Program-made: the position numbers and the translations under genes
The notes under the pieces: generated by a model
Told to the model about the DNA's origin: nothing
What the model saw: the letters and a program-made list of their open reading frames with translations, nothing else
Databases searched by the model: none
DNA from: Desulfovibrio inopinatus DSM 10711
GTDB taxonomy: Bacteria; Desulfobacterota; Desulfovibrionia; Desulfovibrionales; Desulfovibrionaceae
Length of the DNA stretch: 64,000 nt
Direction: 5' to 3'
Assembly (NCBI RefSeq): GCF_000429305.1
Contig: NZ_AUBP01000027.1
Span: 61,176-125,175, forward strand
In this document: positions 18,941 to 26,933 of the stretch, piece by piece
Layout: each line of letters opens with the position of its first letter
How positions within the stretch are numbered: position 1 is the stretch's first letter

Positions 18941-19219
18941 GTGAAAGTTTTTGGTTTTTTCTTTTTGAGCATTGTGTGTGTCGCCACCATGGCGGCCTGC
19001 ACCAGAGTCAAATTTACTCATTACGATCCGAGACTATCGACTTCGCAGTATGAGGCTGATGAAGCCGAATGTCGTAAGGAAGCGAAAGAAGTGACTGCTG
19101 CTGATCCCGATTCATGGGCTATCGATATTCTCGATACTGAAGGCAAGAAAGAGGATCGCCTCATTCGATGTATGGATCGGAAAGGGTATACTATACAGTA
19201 TAAATCCATTCCGTGGTAG
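18941..19219 (+). CDS. Small lipoprotein of unknown function
   Basis: A 92-aa lipoprotein with a GTG start preceded by GAGGAGGC. The signal peptide is very hydrophobic and the lipobox ends TMAAC, placing the lipidated Cys at 20. The mature part has YEADEAECRKEA and a C-terminal RCMDRKGY motif; such short pairs are common in glycine-zipper-free lipoproteins that look like degraded OmpA or Smp-type lipoproteins. No specific family is recognised. It lies about 240 nt downstream of the six-Cys lipoprotein on the same strand. Confidence 0.72.
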   Translation: MKVFGFFFLSIVCVATMAACTRVKFTHYDPRLSTSQYEADEAECRKEAKEVTAADPDSWAIDILDTEGKKEDRLIRCMDRKGYTIQYKSIPW

Positions 19220-19389
19220 GCGTGATTCGTTGTGCAAAATAGATCCTATAAGCAACGGGAAACTTTATTGATAGCACAAGGGCATGGCTTTTATTGACCT
19301 GAAGTGTTATGTGCCCTACAAGACTCCAATAGTGATGAGCGTGTTTGACAAGCTCCCTGGGTATCAACGGCAACGACAAGGATTGACGG

Positions 19390-19644
19390 ATGAATCTCGA
19401 AAAGAGTCTGGAATCTGGGGTGATGCGGATATTGAAAATGATTTTCGACCAGCTTCGCAACATCGGGCTATGTACGTTGGCCTATGTCTTGATCCTGTGG
19501 TATATGGGATCACAAGAAATTATTGCAGGAGATGTGCTGCGCATATCTGTTGTGATATATATAGTTGCAATTGTTTTGATTTTTGCTTTCAATGTCTATC
19601 GGGGCTACGCAAAAGCTTCGGCCGAAAAGAAAAAAACTCAGTGA
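19390..19644 (+). CDS. Small inner-membrane protein with two TM segments
   Basis: 84 aa with two hydrophobic helices (about 28-41 and 48-68) and a basic C-terminal tail (YAKASAEKKKTQ), so both ends are probably cytoplasmic. ATG 19390 has AAGGA seven bases upstream; an alternative ATG at 19423 would also work. Function unknown. A hairpin terminator follows directly. Confidence 0.65.
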   Translation: MNLEKSLESGVMRILKMIFDQLRNIGLCTLAYVLILWYMGSQEIIAGDVLRISVVIYIVAIVLIFAFNVYRGYAKASAEKKKTQ

Positions 19645-19655
19645 TTCTTCTTTTT

Positions 19656-19696
19656 CGCCACGGTGACTTGTCGAAAAGTCATCGTGGCGGTTTGTT
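19656..19696 (+). terminator. Hairpin terminator
   Basis: CGCCACGGTGACTT and its near-perfect complement AAGTCATCGTGGCG (one G-U), then GTTTGTTATTG. Stable stem, weak T-tract, 12 nt after the small membrane protein stop. Confidence 0.7.
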
Positions 19697-20209
19697 ATTG
19701 TCTATACTTGGACATTCGGTTTCGGGCTGTTTCCCTCCATGGTGATGTGTTTGTTGTTTTCATGTTGGCGAGGCGGTTCGTGTTGAGGAATACTGCTTCC
19801 GTTTTGACATTGGCGTTGAGTTTTATTGTCGTGTATTTTCTGTAATACTCAAATTCCCCCTCCACAACTCGGTAGTCTCTGGGCACCGATCTGATTTATT
19901 TCTTTGTCATACGTCGTTTGAGGCGTGTTTCCGAGCACGTGTTGAGCAAAGTCATGTGATATGCCTTTTGCGTCCAGTTTGTTGTGTCCAGTACCGTGTG
20001 CCTATCACTATGGTTGGACTTTTGCGTCCAGTTTAACGTATGCAATTCGGAATGGTTACTTTGTATCCCGAAAGAAGATGTCAATAAGAGCGATGTTTGT
20101 CAGGCCGGGAGAGCAGTTGGATCGTCCGCAATAGTAGTTCTAGGCGGCCATACCAGAGGCTTTGTTTGCTTCAAAAAAACATGTACATCGATTGGAAAAG
20201 GAGTCGATT
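19697..20209. other. Long intergenic region with a 16-bp direct repeat
   Basis: No convincing gene. The identical 16-mer CTTTTGCGTCCAGTTT occurs at 19965-19980 and 20019-20034, 54 bp apart, with a related GTGTCCAGT between them. The second copy is also part of a small GGAC/GTCC hairpin. A 60-codon open frame at 19663-19845 lacks a ribosome site and overlaps the terminator. Confidence 0.5.
19965..20034. repeat. Pair of 16-bp direct repeats
   Basis: CTTTTGCGTCCAGTTT at 19965-19980 is repeated exactly at 20019-20034. The spacing (54 bp, about five helical turns) would suit binding of one protein at two sites, or it may be a remnant of a duplication. Confidence 0.6.
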
Positions 20210-20990
20210 ATGACTAAAAAAAACACATATTTGGGTTCTGGTCGTCAGCGTAGTTCTCTGGACTGCTTCGGGAGCTTGGGCGGCAACCATGGATATGACT
20301 GGAGTATGGACGTCAACGGAAGCATACGGTCATGTCGCGGGAGATGGATTTCCCGTCGCGAATCCTGCGACATTGACTATTGATGTTCAGCAAGGACGAG
20401 CTTTTTCCGGCTCTTTGAGTACTGGGCCTACTGAATCTTTGCAGACAATTGCTTTTTCAGGCGTTATCGATTTTGGCGACAATGGATTCTATCTTATTCG
20501 TACTGGCGAGAAGAATACAAACGCTTCTTTTTATTCAGGTCGCATCCTCTCTCATGACGAAATAGCGCTGACGGCCCTTACCGCTGGCAAAAACGATATG
20601 GCCATGACATATCGGTTTGTTCGCCAGGGCACTTCTCCAGATGGCGAAACTGGAGGTATGGGGTATATCCATTTTTTTGTCGTTCCTTCGGCTATCCCTG
20701 GGGAAAACAATGTTGCAAAGCAAATTACCGATCTGAAAAAAATGCTTATCAAAGTTGCTGGCGGGTATACCGAACTGGGGTTAACGCATGGTGGGTCGGT
20801 GAAGACAGACGGCAATATTGAGCTGGAGAACAATTTTTCTTTTGTTGTGACAGCAAAAACCGATATTAGCCAAGAGCTTTCCGCTTTTATCAAGAAGCAT
20901 TTCAAGTCGAAAGCGCCGTTTATCGTTACATGGCCGGCCAATGTGAGCATTTATGGTCTCATGGAAGCGAGTACGCCAGCGAAACAATAA
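20210..20990 (+). CDS. Exported protein of unknown function, frameshifted after the start by an A8 tract
   Basis: The body (20289-20990, 233 aa) is a soluble beta-rich protein starting MDMTGVWTSTEAYGHV. Upstream, the same frame continues without ATG and encodes a clear signal peptide, KKTHIWVLVVSVVLWTASGAWAA, split here as KKTHIWVLVVSVV plus LWTASGAWAA, with an AWA-type cleavage site. The only good start is ATG 20210 (AAGGAG upstream), but it is out of frame by one base. Removing one A from the A8 run at 20216-20223 joins start, signal peptide and body. It could be a sequencing error, a phase-variable gene or a slippage site. Function unknown. Confidence 0.7.
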
Positions 20991-21094
20991 TTGACAGTAT
21001 GGCTTTGACTGCATTTCCATGGCAACTCGGCAGGTCGGGCGTTATCCGGCTTGCCTGGTTGCCGTCTCTCTTGACGTGAGGAATATTTTGAGCG

Positions 21095-21517
21095 TTAGTA
21101 TTCGTTTTGGATTGTTTCTATGACATCAAGATGCTGTAAGTATTCACCAAACTGCATGTCTACCGTCATGATATGATTTGAAATCCACCCCTCGATATAG
21201 TCGACGACTTCAGAGCGTGAGGGCCCTGAGCCAAAGGCACATTCCACATCATATTCACCGACCTGTGAGATAAATGTTGCATGCGCACGGAGGTGATTGT
21301 CAGCGTATGGATAGTTGAAGCGATCCATGAGCCGTTCTTCAAGAGCAAAGTGCATTGCGGCATAGGTATTGAGTTCATCTATTGCTTTTTTGATTTCTTC
21401 ACTGTCATCGGAATCCACACTGCGTAATGTATCGATGAGTATGAAGAGATGCTTGTGTTGTGAATCGATTGTCGGTACGCCTACTGCTAGCGCATCGTTC
21501 CAACGGGAAGAAGTCAT
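21095..21517 (-). CDS. Bacteriohemerythrin
   Basis: Oxygen-binding di-iron protein of 140 aa. All seven ligands of the four-helix bundle are present: His21 (TIDSQHKHLF), His56 and Glu60 (HFALEE), His75 and His79 (NHLRAH), His115 and Asp120 (HIMTVD). In anaerobes such proteins deliver or sense O2. It stands alone, convergent with the preceding exported-protein gene. The family is certain, the role inferred. Confidence 0.94.
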   Translation of the reverse strand: MTSSRWNDALAVGVPTIDSQHKHLFILIDTLRSVDSDDSEEIKKAIDELNTYAAMHFALEERLMDRFNYPYADNHLRAHATFISQVGEYDVECAFGSGPSRSEVVDYIEGWISNHIMTVDMQFGEYLQHLDVIETIQNEY

Positions 21518-21747
21518 GGCGTTTCTCCTAGAGTTTTATGGAGTGGAGGAGAAGACAGAGTTTCATTCTCATGTTGTGTAGACCTTCACGAAGTTAACCA
21601 AAGGAAGCAAAGATAAACGCCCAGAATTTGGGCTCCGGCGCAGGCTATCCCGAAAATTTGGATTTGCCATTCTTCCTGGTTGGATTATAAACCGATGGAG
21701 CAAAACCGCAATATATTCGCTTCGTGCGAAGAAAAAAAGGATACAGG

Positions 21748-22305
21748 ATGAAATTTGATTTGCAGATAATGGGCCAAGGACAACGGCTCTTTTATACGTT
21801 TCTTGAAAAAGAGACCATTCGCAAGGCAAAAGAAGTCGGAAAGGATGAGTATGTCCAACAAATTATGTTTGAGAATGACTGCTTCATCCATTCCGCTGGC
21901 GAGCGGTTGCTTGATCAAAACGATACGACGATGCTGTTGATTCTCAACGAAAATGAAAATATTAAAATTAGTCTTACCAAGGTCAATCACGAGATTCGTG
22001 AACGCGAACCGAGTTTTGTCTTTCAGCCTTTCATCAAAAATAAGGTGATGTATACCTTCGGTTATAACGAAGAGTATGTGAGTAAATACTCTTTTGGGAG
22101 TGTGGATTATCTTGATATCGACAAGATTTTCATCAAGATCAATCGTTGCGAAATGCCTAAAACGATCGATAACGATGTGTGGTTGACCAACGTCTTTTTC
22201 ATTGAAAGCGTGCATTACGATGGACAAGAAATTTCGCACTTGTCCTATGTCAGTCGGCCTAGCTCCCATCAATTCATTGGGCCGAAGGTTATCGACTTCG
22301 AATAA
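21748..22305 (+). CDS. Hypothetical cytoplasmic protein
   Basis: 185 aa from ATG 21748 (an upstream in-frame ATG at 21724 has no ribosome site). There is no signal peptide or TM segment; the protein is rich in charged residues, with alternating beta-like stretches (FIKNKVMYTFGYNEEYV, DIDKIFIKINR). I recognise no family. It is followed by the long structured non-coding stretch and does not obviously share an operon with anything. Confidence 0.65.
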   Translation: MKFDLQIMGQGQRLFYTFLEKETIRKAKEVGKDEYVQQIMFENDCFIHSAGERLLDQNDTTMLLILNENENIKISLTKVNHEIREREPSFVFQPFIKNKVMYTFGYNEEYVSKYSFGSVDYLDIDKIFIKINRCEMPKTIDNDVWLTNVFFIESVHYDGQEISHLSYVSRPSSHQFIGPKVIDFE

Positions 22306-22364
22306 TTTTTTTTGCTGGGTGGACTTGACGAAGGGCGGTTGATGCTTATTTCCTAAATACAGAG

Positions 22365-22813
22365 CAGTAATGTCCCCCACGGTCGCGAGATCGTCTGGCA
22401 GAGAGAGCCAGCGGCGGACGTGAAAACCGTCGATCGGTGTGGACATGACAGCGGGGTACGGGGGTACCTGAAGGAGGGCCCGGTACCAGAGGAAACGAAG
22501 GTGCAACCACAACAGGAGGATGCCTCAAATAAACGTGTATTCCCATACTCGCGCAGTGAGGCGCCATGAAGCAGGACTTGAGAAAGCATAATGTCGGCTG
22601 TGACCGTAAAGGGGGCGAGCCGCGGTTCCGGAAAGAACCGAAAGCGAAATCGAGTCCTTGTCAGAAGCAGAGTCAATCAGCAGTGAAATTTCAACACAAT
22701 TCCAATGGATTCTGGTGGTTCAGGCTCTTTTTGACACACAATGATTGTATAACACGGTTGCCATGAGAGAACGTATCCAACGTTTATCTTCTTATGGCAA
22801 CCGTTTCTTTTTG
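22365..22813 (+). ncRNA. Candidate long structured RNA of unknown class
   Basis: About 450 nt without a credible protein, between a hypothetical gene and a TPR gene. Nested pairing is visible. ATGTCC-CC-CAC (22370-22380) pairs with GTGGACAT (22439-22446), and GATCG (22389-22393) with CGATC (22431-22435). Both enclose CTGGC/GCCAG (22395-22411) and CGG/CCG hairpins. Then come GGTACC/GGTACC (22463-22487), GCCTC/GAGGC (22522-22562), and AGGACT/AGTCCT (22573-22658), which encloses CGGCT/AGCCG and GGTTC/GAACC. It ends with a terminator. Purine-rich loops favour the plus strand. No RNase P, tmRNA or 6S signatures were found. The family is unknown. Confidence 0.4.
22755..22813 (+). terminator. Terminator closing the structured non-coding stretch
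   Basis: CGGTTGCCAT (22755-22764) and its perfect complement (22794-22803) are followed by TTTCTTTTT. The 29-nt loop contains an inner AACG/CGTT pair. It ends about 120 nt before the TPR protein gene. Confidence 0.75.
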
Positions 22814-22937
22814 CATTCCTTTCATCAAATTTCTGTTGGATGCGTATTGCATCGGGATGATCTCCATGGTCTCCGTTCGGTCTTGCATGTACGTGAAACT
22901 CACGGTAGACGAAACGACGCACAATCATGGAGGAATC

Positions 22938-23588
22938 ATGCCTGATAACACCACACAGCGTCGAAATGTCGTGACCAGAACCACAACCGTCATGATTGCC
23001 ATCGCAATGCTTTTGATCGGCGGTTTTTTGGGATTTATGGTTGGAACACAGTATGCCCCGCATGCGAATGTTGCCCAGATGCCACCGCAGCAAGGTCAGA
23101 ATCATCAAGCCGAAATTGAGCAACTTGAAAGCGAATTGGCGTCCAATCCCCAGGATGCGGCTCGCTGGGTACAGCTCGGTAACCTGTACTACGATGCAGG
23201 GAACCCCGCTAAATCTATTGATGCGTACACGAAGGCACTCGATATTGTTCCGGATAACGCCAATGTTCTTGTTGACCGTGGTGTCATGAAGAGACAGCTT
23301 GGTGATTCCAGAGCGGCTGTTGCCGACTTTGATGCTGCCTTACGTGTTGACCCGAGTCATAAAACAGCTCTTTTCAACAAGGGTATTGTCTTGCTGCATG
23401 ATCTTCGTGAGCCCGAAGGAGCAATAGCGTCCTGGGAGGCACTCCTCAAGGTTGATCCCTCCGCGACCAATCCAGGTGGGATGCCGCTGGCTGAGATGAT
23501 TGTAGAGATTAAAAAAAGTCTTCCTCAACAAACGCCTGCTGAAACATCCCCTCAACAAGACGGCACCATTCCAACAATGGCGCAATAA
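22938..23588 (+). CDS. Membrane-anchored TPR protein (CcmH/NrfG-like)
   Basis: 216 aa from ATG 22938, which has GGAGG five bases upstream; the frame is open earlier but without a site. One TM helix (about 17-36) anchors the protein with its bulk outside the cytoplasm. At about 55-175 there are three TPR units (ARWVQLGNLYYDAGNPAKSI, LVDRGVMKRQLGDSRAAV, ALFNKGIVLLHDLREPEGAI), as in NrfG/CcmH-type cytochrome c assembly partners. The tail is Pro/Thr/Gln-rich. No other cytochrome-maturation gene is adjacent, so the partner is unknown. Confidence 0.8.
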   Translation: MPDNTTQRRNVVTRTTTVMIAIAMLLIGGFLGFMVGTQYAPHANVAQMPPQQGQNHQAEIEQLESELASNPQDAARWVQLGNLYYDAGNPAKSIDAYTKALDIVPDNANVLVDRGVMKRQLGDSRAAVADFDAALRVDPSHKTALFNKGIVLLHDLREPEGAIASWEALLKVDPSATNPGGMPLAEMIVEIKKSLPQQTPAETSPQQDGTIPTMAQ

Positions 23589-23608
23589 TTTTTTATTTCA
23601 GCCAAACA

Positions 23609-23653
23609 CATGTGGCGGCAGCGGCGGTTTGACGGTCGCTGCCGTCACATGTT
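23609..23653. terminator. Long inverted repeat between convergent genes
   Basis: ACATGTG and CGGCAGCG arms are matched by CGCTGCCG and CACATGT across a short loop, between the convergent TPR and kinase genes. No clear T-tract, but the position suggests a bidirectional transcription stop. Confidence 0.55.
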
Positions 23654-23658
23654 GAGCG

Positions 23659-25044
23659 CTATGTATTATTCGCTGGAATCATTCCACTCCGCACAGCCCG
23701 AACAGAAAGCTGGCATGTATCATCGGCACACATGACAAAGCCGAGTTCCGTTTCAACACCCCAATAAGAAATGAAAGTACGGCGATCCGTACTCCAAAGG
23801 CGTCGTTGACGGGTATCGAAGGCGTCATGGCGACAAAGGCCAAGCCCAGTAGGAAGTGGCGTTAAAATTGTGAGTAATTCTGGAAGTGTGGGAAGACGCC
23901 AATCCGTAAAACCACCGAATTGGGAATCGTTGAGCTCGGCAATATAGGCCTGTGCTGATTCAAAATCTACAGGGTAGGGAGAACCGCCGGCTTGCCAGAT
24001 GAGATGATTTTGCTCGTCAACAACAATATCGTGCGATCGGGTAAAGCACGACTTGCATTTGGGGTGGGGGCGCCACAGGTCATCAAGATTGAGCTGGGTT
24101 TGCATGGTCGTAGCGTCCATTTTTGTGGGAGAACTGCGTATTGGCTCCGTTGAGCATGATTCGGAAATAGAAGGTGGAGTCAGCACTTCGTCAGCCAGGC
24201 TACACATACCGGCAACACGCGATTTCCAATCCTCAAGGACTTTGTCAAGCTCCTTACGCATGGTGAGTGCATTCTCAAAGCGATTGGCTGCTGATCTGGC
24301 CACTGCTTTCTGGAGAAACACATTGAAAGCCTCTGTGAGGTCCGTGTTTTTCCGACTTGGTTCGACAAACGTTGAGGTCTCGTCCGGATACGGTAATTCA
24401 CCGGTGAGCATGCGATAGAGCATGACACCGACGGCGTAGAGGTCCGAGCGGACATCGGCGGACTCGGGATTACGTTCTTGTTCAGGTGCTGTATAAAACG
24501 GTGTACCGATTTTGAGATTGTCAGGAGTCTCATGCTGCGGTCCTGCTTGCGTTTTAGACAGGCCGAAATCTATTATGCGTACTCCGTGCTGATCGGTGAG
24601 GAGGATATTCTGTGGCTTGATGTCCCGGTGAATGATTCCCTCGAAATGGAGGCGCCCGAGTCCATCAAGTATCTGTCGGACATAGTGACAGGCCCGAGGA
24701 ACACCGAGACGTCGTGTCGGGGCTTCGATTCGAAAAGACTCGCCAATAACGTCCCCAAGGTTATTGCAGAAGTAATTCATGACAAAGTACGGATTGCCAT
24801 CGTGCCTCCCAAAATCAAAGACTTCGACGAGGTTTTCATGACGAAGTCCTCCAAGGAGACGGACTTCGATCATAAATCGCCTGACGATTTCATCCATGCC
24901 GAGCAATGTGACAAGAAAATCATTTGGTTTCAGGAGTTTTAAAGCAGCTAAGCGGCCTGTGACCGGAGCTTTCACTTTATAAACAACTGCTTCTCCTCCT
25001 TGACCAAGTCGGCCAAGGATCTCGTATCCGTCAATTCGTAACAT
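23659..25044 (-). CDS. Serine/threonine protein kinase fused to a DUF1566 (Lcl C-terminal) domain
   Basis: Cytoplasmic Hanks-type kinase of 461 aa. N-terminal kinase domain (about 7-275): glycine loop LGQGGEAVVY (13-22), ATP Lys36 (AALKLL), catalytic HRDIKPQNIL, DFGLSK metal motif, then activation-segment APEQE. After a Ser/Thr-rich linker, residues about 325-455 form a DUF1566-type domain with the tell-tale GGFTDWRLPTLPELL and LSVRAVRSG end. This fold is distantly related to FGE-sulfatase and C-type lectin modules. There is no TM helix. It ends a minus-strand cluster with a phosphatase and a HEAT-like protein. Confidence 0.92.
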   Translation of the reverse strand: MLRIDGYEILGRLGQGGEAVVYKVKAPVTGRLAALKLLKPNDFLVTLLGMDEIVRRFMIEVRLLGGLRHENLVEVFDFGRHDGNPYFVMNYFCNNLGDVIGESFRIEAPTRRLGVPRACHYVRQILDGLGRLHFEGIIHRDIKPQNILLTDQHGVRIIDFGLSKTQAGPQHETPDNLKIGTPFYTAPEQERNPESADVRSDLYAVGVMLYRMLTGELPYPDETSTFVEPSRKNTDLTEAFNVFLQKAVARSAANRFENALTMRKELDKVLEDWKSRVAGMCSLADEVLTPPSISESCSTEPIRSSPTKMDATTMQTQLNLDDLWRPHPKCKSCFTRSHDIVVDEQNHLIWQAGGSPYPVDFESAQAYIAELNDSQFGGFTDWRLPTLPELLTILTPLPTGLGLCRHDAFDTRQRRLWSTDRRTFISYWGVETELGFVMCADDTCQLSVRAVRSGMIPANNT

Positions 25045-25145
25045 ATCGCAACTCCTTACTCCATTGCGATGGGGGTATCGGGTGAAAGTCCTCGAATGTC
25101 AAAATGAGGCGTCACGTGAGGTTGGGGCGTATACAGAAAAATTTG

Positions 25146-25883
25146 CTAAAGCAATCGATCCGCATATTGTCGAGGAATGTTTGCGGCAAGAATCTTTTCC
25201 GCCGTCTTGTGAGCATCATAGGTAACACTGCGAATATCAAGGCGGTATGTTTCGATGTCAAAGAGGATATATTTGGCGTTGCTATTGCCGTCTCTGGGCT
25301 GTCCAACACTACCGACGTTGATAATGGAACGGGATATTGTGTCGATGAAGTAGATACCCTCTTTCAAATGTCGTCGTACAAGCGTTTGATCGGGAAGAAG
25401 CTCGACATGCTCAAGCATATGCGTATGTCCGACAAAACAAATGCGTTCGGTATACGATGAAAAAATATCATGAAGCATCGTATCATCGCATTCAAAAAGA
25501 TAGGTGCGGAGCGACTTGGGGGGCATGCCGTGAACAAAACGAAAATCGCCAAGCACAAGGTGGTCATCGAGTGTTTTCAGAAAGTCCAACGATGCAGGAG
25601 AGAGCATTGCGATGGTTTTGTCCAAGGCTTGGCGTGATGTGGAATTGAACCAGGCACGGGCTTTTTTACTGAGAACACCTTCCTCATGATTTCCCAAGGT
25701 ACAGATGACATTGTCGAGTTCACAAAGACGAGCAATGACGGCGTCAGGATCGGGACCGTATCCAATCATATCGCCGGGGCAAATAATGCCATGAACCGGA
25801 GTTGCATGCTTATCGATATCATCAAGAACAGCATTTAGCGCTTCGAGGTTCGCGTGAATATCCGAAAGAATGGCGTATTGCAT
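25146..25883 (-). CDS. Metallophosphoesterase (YfcE/diadenosine-tetraphosphatase-like)
   Basis: 245-aa calcineurin-like phosphoesterase. The metal-binding motifs are all present: ILSDIHANLEAL (D-x-H), CPGDMIGYGPDP (GD), LGNHEE (GNH[E/D]), VHGMPP and GHTHM. The arrangement matches YfcE/PrpE-type enzymes that hydrolyse phosphodiesters or phosphoproteins. It starts 29 nt after the HEAT-like gene and lies 101 nt upstream of the kinase gene on the same strand. A kinase/phosphatase pair in one operon is possible but not shown. Confidence 0.92.
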   Translation of the reverse strand: MQYAILSDIHANLEALNAVLDDIDKHATPVHGIICPGDMIGYGPDPDAVIARLCELDNVICTLGNHEEGVLSKKARAWFNSTSRQALDKTIAMLSPASLDFLKTLDDHLVLGDFRFVHGMPPKSLRTYLFECDDTMLHDIFSSYTERICFVGHTHMLEHVELLPDQTLVRRHLKEGIYFIDTISRSIINVGSVGQPRDGNSNAKYILFDIETYRLDIRSVTYDAHKTAEKILAANIPRQYADRLL

Positions 25884-25911
25884 AATGAACTTCAGTATGG
25901 AGCGTACAATT

Positions 25912-26607
25912 CTATGAGATTGCCTTCAAGGCTTCCTGAGCAAGTTGGGCGACTGTGGTGTCTTCAAGACAACGATTTCGATAGAGACGAACAGCGTTCT
26001 GATCGTTGCACAGTGCGTCGAGATATCCTCGTGCATCGGGATCTTCGACAGGACCAAGGAGACTCACGGTCCATGCACAGAGACCACGTGTCACTGCATC
26101 ATCATTTTGCAAACCATCAATAACGTCACGCTGACCATGCCGAGCAAGTTCCGGGCGAGCCTGAGCAAGTCGACCGATGCCCCAATAGGCACACTGTCGA
26201 AGAGGACAGTGGTCGATGTAATTACTTGAGCAGGCATTTTCCTGAATATACGAGATGAGAATACGATGAAATTCCAGTGCAAGTCCTTCATGACAGGCCA
26301 AAATTTCCCCAAACGTTTCAGGAATTCCCCAACCAATGTTGCCGGATTCTTCATTGAGATTCCACATGAGCCTTCGCATAAGAATGCGGCCGTCCTCCAT
26401 ACGCGCGTCAGCCATAGGAGGGACAACAACACCAAACGCCGTCACCGCATGCCACCGAACGAGTTCTTCTTTATCGAGCAGCGCTCCAAAAAGTGGGCCG
26501 AGTACTGTTTTAGCTGGCAGGACAAGCAATTCGCTCAGTCGGGATTCCCAGTCTGCTGCAGCGAGGATGTCTCGAGTTTTTGAACGAAGTGCACGCATTC
26601 TTGCCAT
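25912..26607 (-). CDS. HEAT-like protein, DVU0298-type family
   Basis: 231 aa from ATG 26607, preceded by AAAGGAGA; the frame is open upstream but without a start signal. The sequence is all-helical with repeated units (LGPLFGALLDKEELVRWHAV, then NEESGNIGWGIPETFGEIL, CAYWGIGRLAQARPEL). These resemble HEAT/PBS-lyase-like repeats. I recall a Desulfovibrio family named after DVU0298 with this look. It is the first gene of a likely three-gene unit with the phosphatase and the kinase. Function unknown, probably a scaffold. Confidence 0.72.
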   Translation of the reverse strand: MARMRALRSKTRDILAAADWESRLSELLVLPAKTVLGPLFGALLDKEELVRWHAVTAFGVVVPPMADARMEDGRILMRRLMWNLNEESGNIGWGIPETFGEILACHEGLALEFHRILISYIQENACSSNYIDHCPLRQCAYWGIGRLAQARPELARHGQRDVIDGLQNDDAVTRGLCAWTVSLLGPVEDPDARGYLDALCNDQNAVRLYRNRCLEDTTVAQLAQEALKAIS

Positions 26608-26852
26608 GATAATCTCCTTTGTCTCACAATGTAGAGCGAGAAGAGGAGACCTTAAAGGAATTTGTTTCGTTTGGAAATAAATCGATCGTTTAAAGTTGAG
26701 CGTTTGCAGTGCGGATTTTTCGCGCGAGTGCCAGCGAGATATGACATGGTGATATCGTGATGGGTGATAATTTATGGTGCAGTGTATGTTCACACGTTGT
26801 TTTTCATATTTTTGCGTCGTTCCTGAGGCAGACAATCTTGTATTATAAAGAA
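26608..26852. other. Intergenic region between two minus-strand genes
   Basis: About 245 nt upstream of the HEAT-like gene. It must hold that gene's promoter on the minus strand, but I see no box I would commit to. No gene seen. Confidence 0.4.
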
Positions 26853-26895
26853 TAAAAAAACACCCCCTCCAACTGCATGAGGGGGTGTTTTTTTG
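26853..26895 (-). terminator. Terminator of the flagellin gene
   Basis: ACACCCCCTC (26860-26869) and GAGGGGGTGT (26879-26888) form a 10-bp GC-rich stem with a run of seven T or A on either side, so it can work on both strands. It lies 45 nt after the flagellin stop. Confidence 0.93.
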
Positions 26896-26933
26896 TCAAA
26901 AAATTGACAATAAATAAGTAGGCGCCGTATCGG

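Noticed and set aside
19663..19845. 60-codon hydrophobic plus-strand frame
   Set aside because: Starts inside a terminator hairpin and lacks a ribosome site.
21685..22512. 275-codon minus-strand frame over the hypothetical gene and the structured stretch
   Set aside because: Mostly antisense to the 185-aa gene, which has the better start; no motif visible.
22365..22813. Identification as RNase P RNA, tmRNA, 6S RNA or a cobalamin or c-di-GMP riboswitch
   Set aside because: The GAGGAAAGTCC core of RNase P, the tRNA-like end of tmRNA, 6S-type end pairing, the B12 box and GEMM motifs are all missing on both strands.
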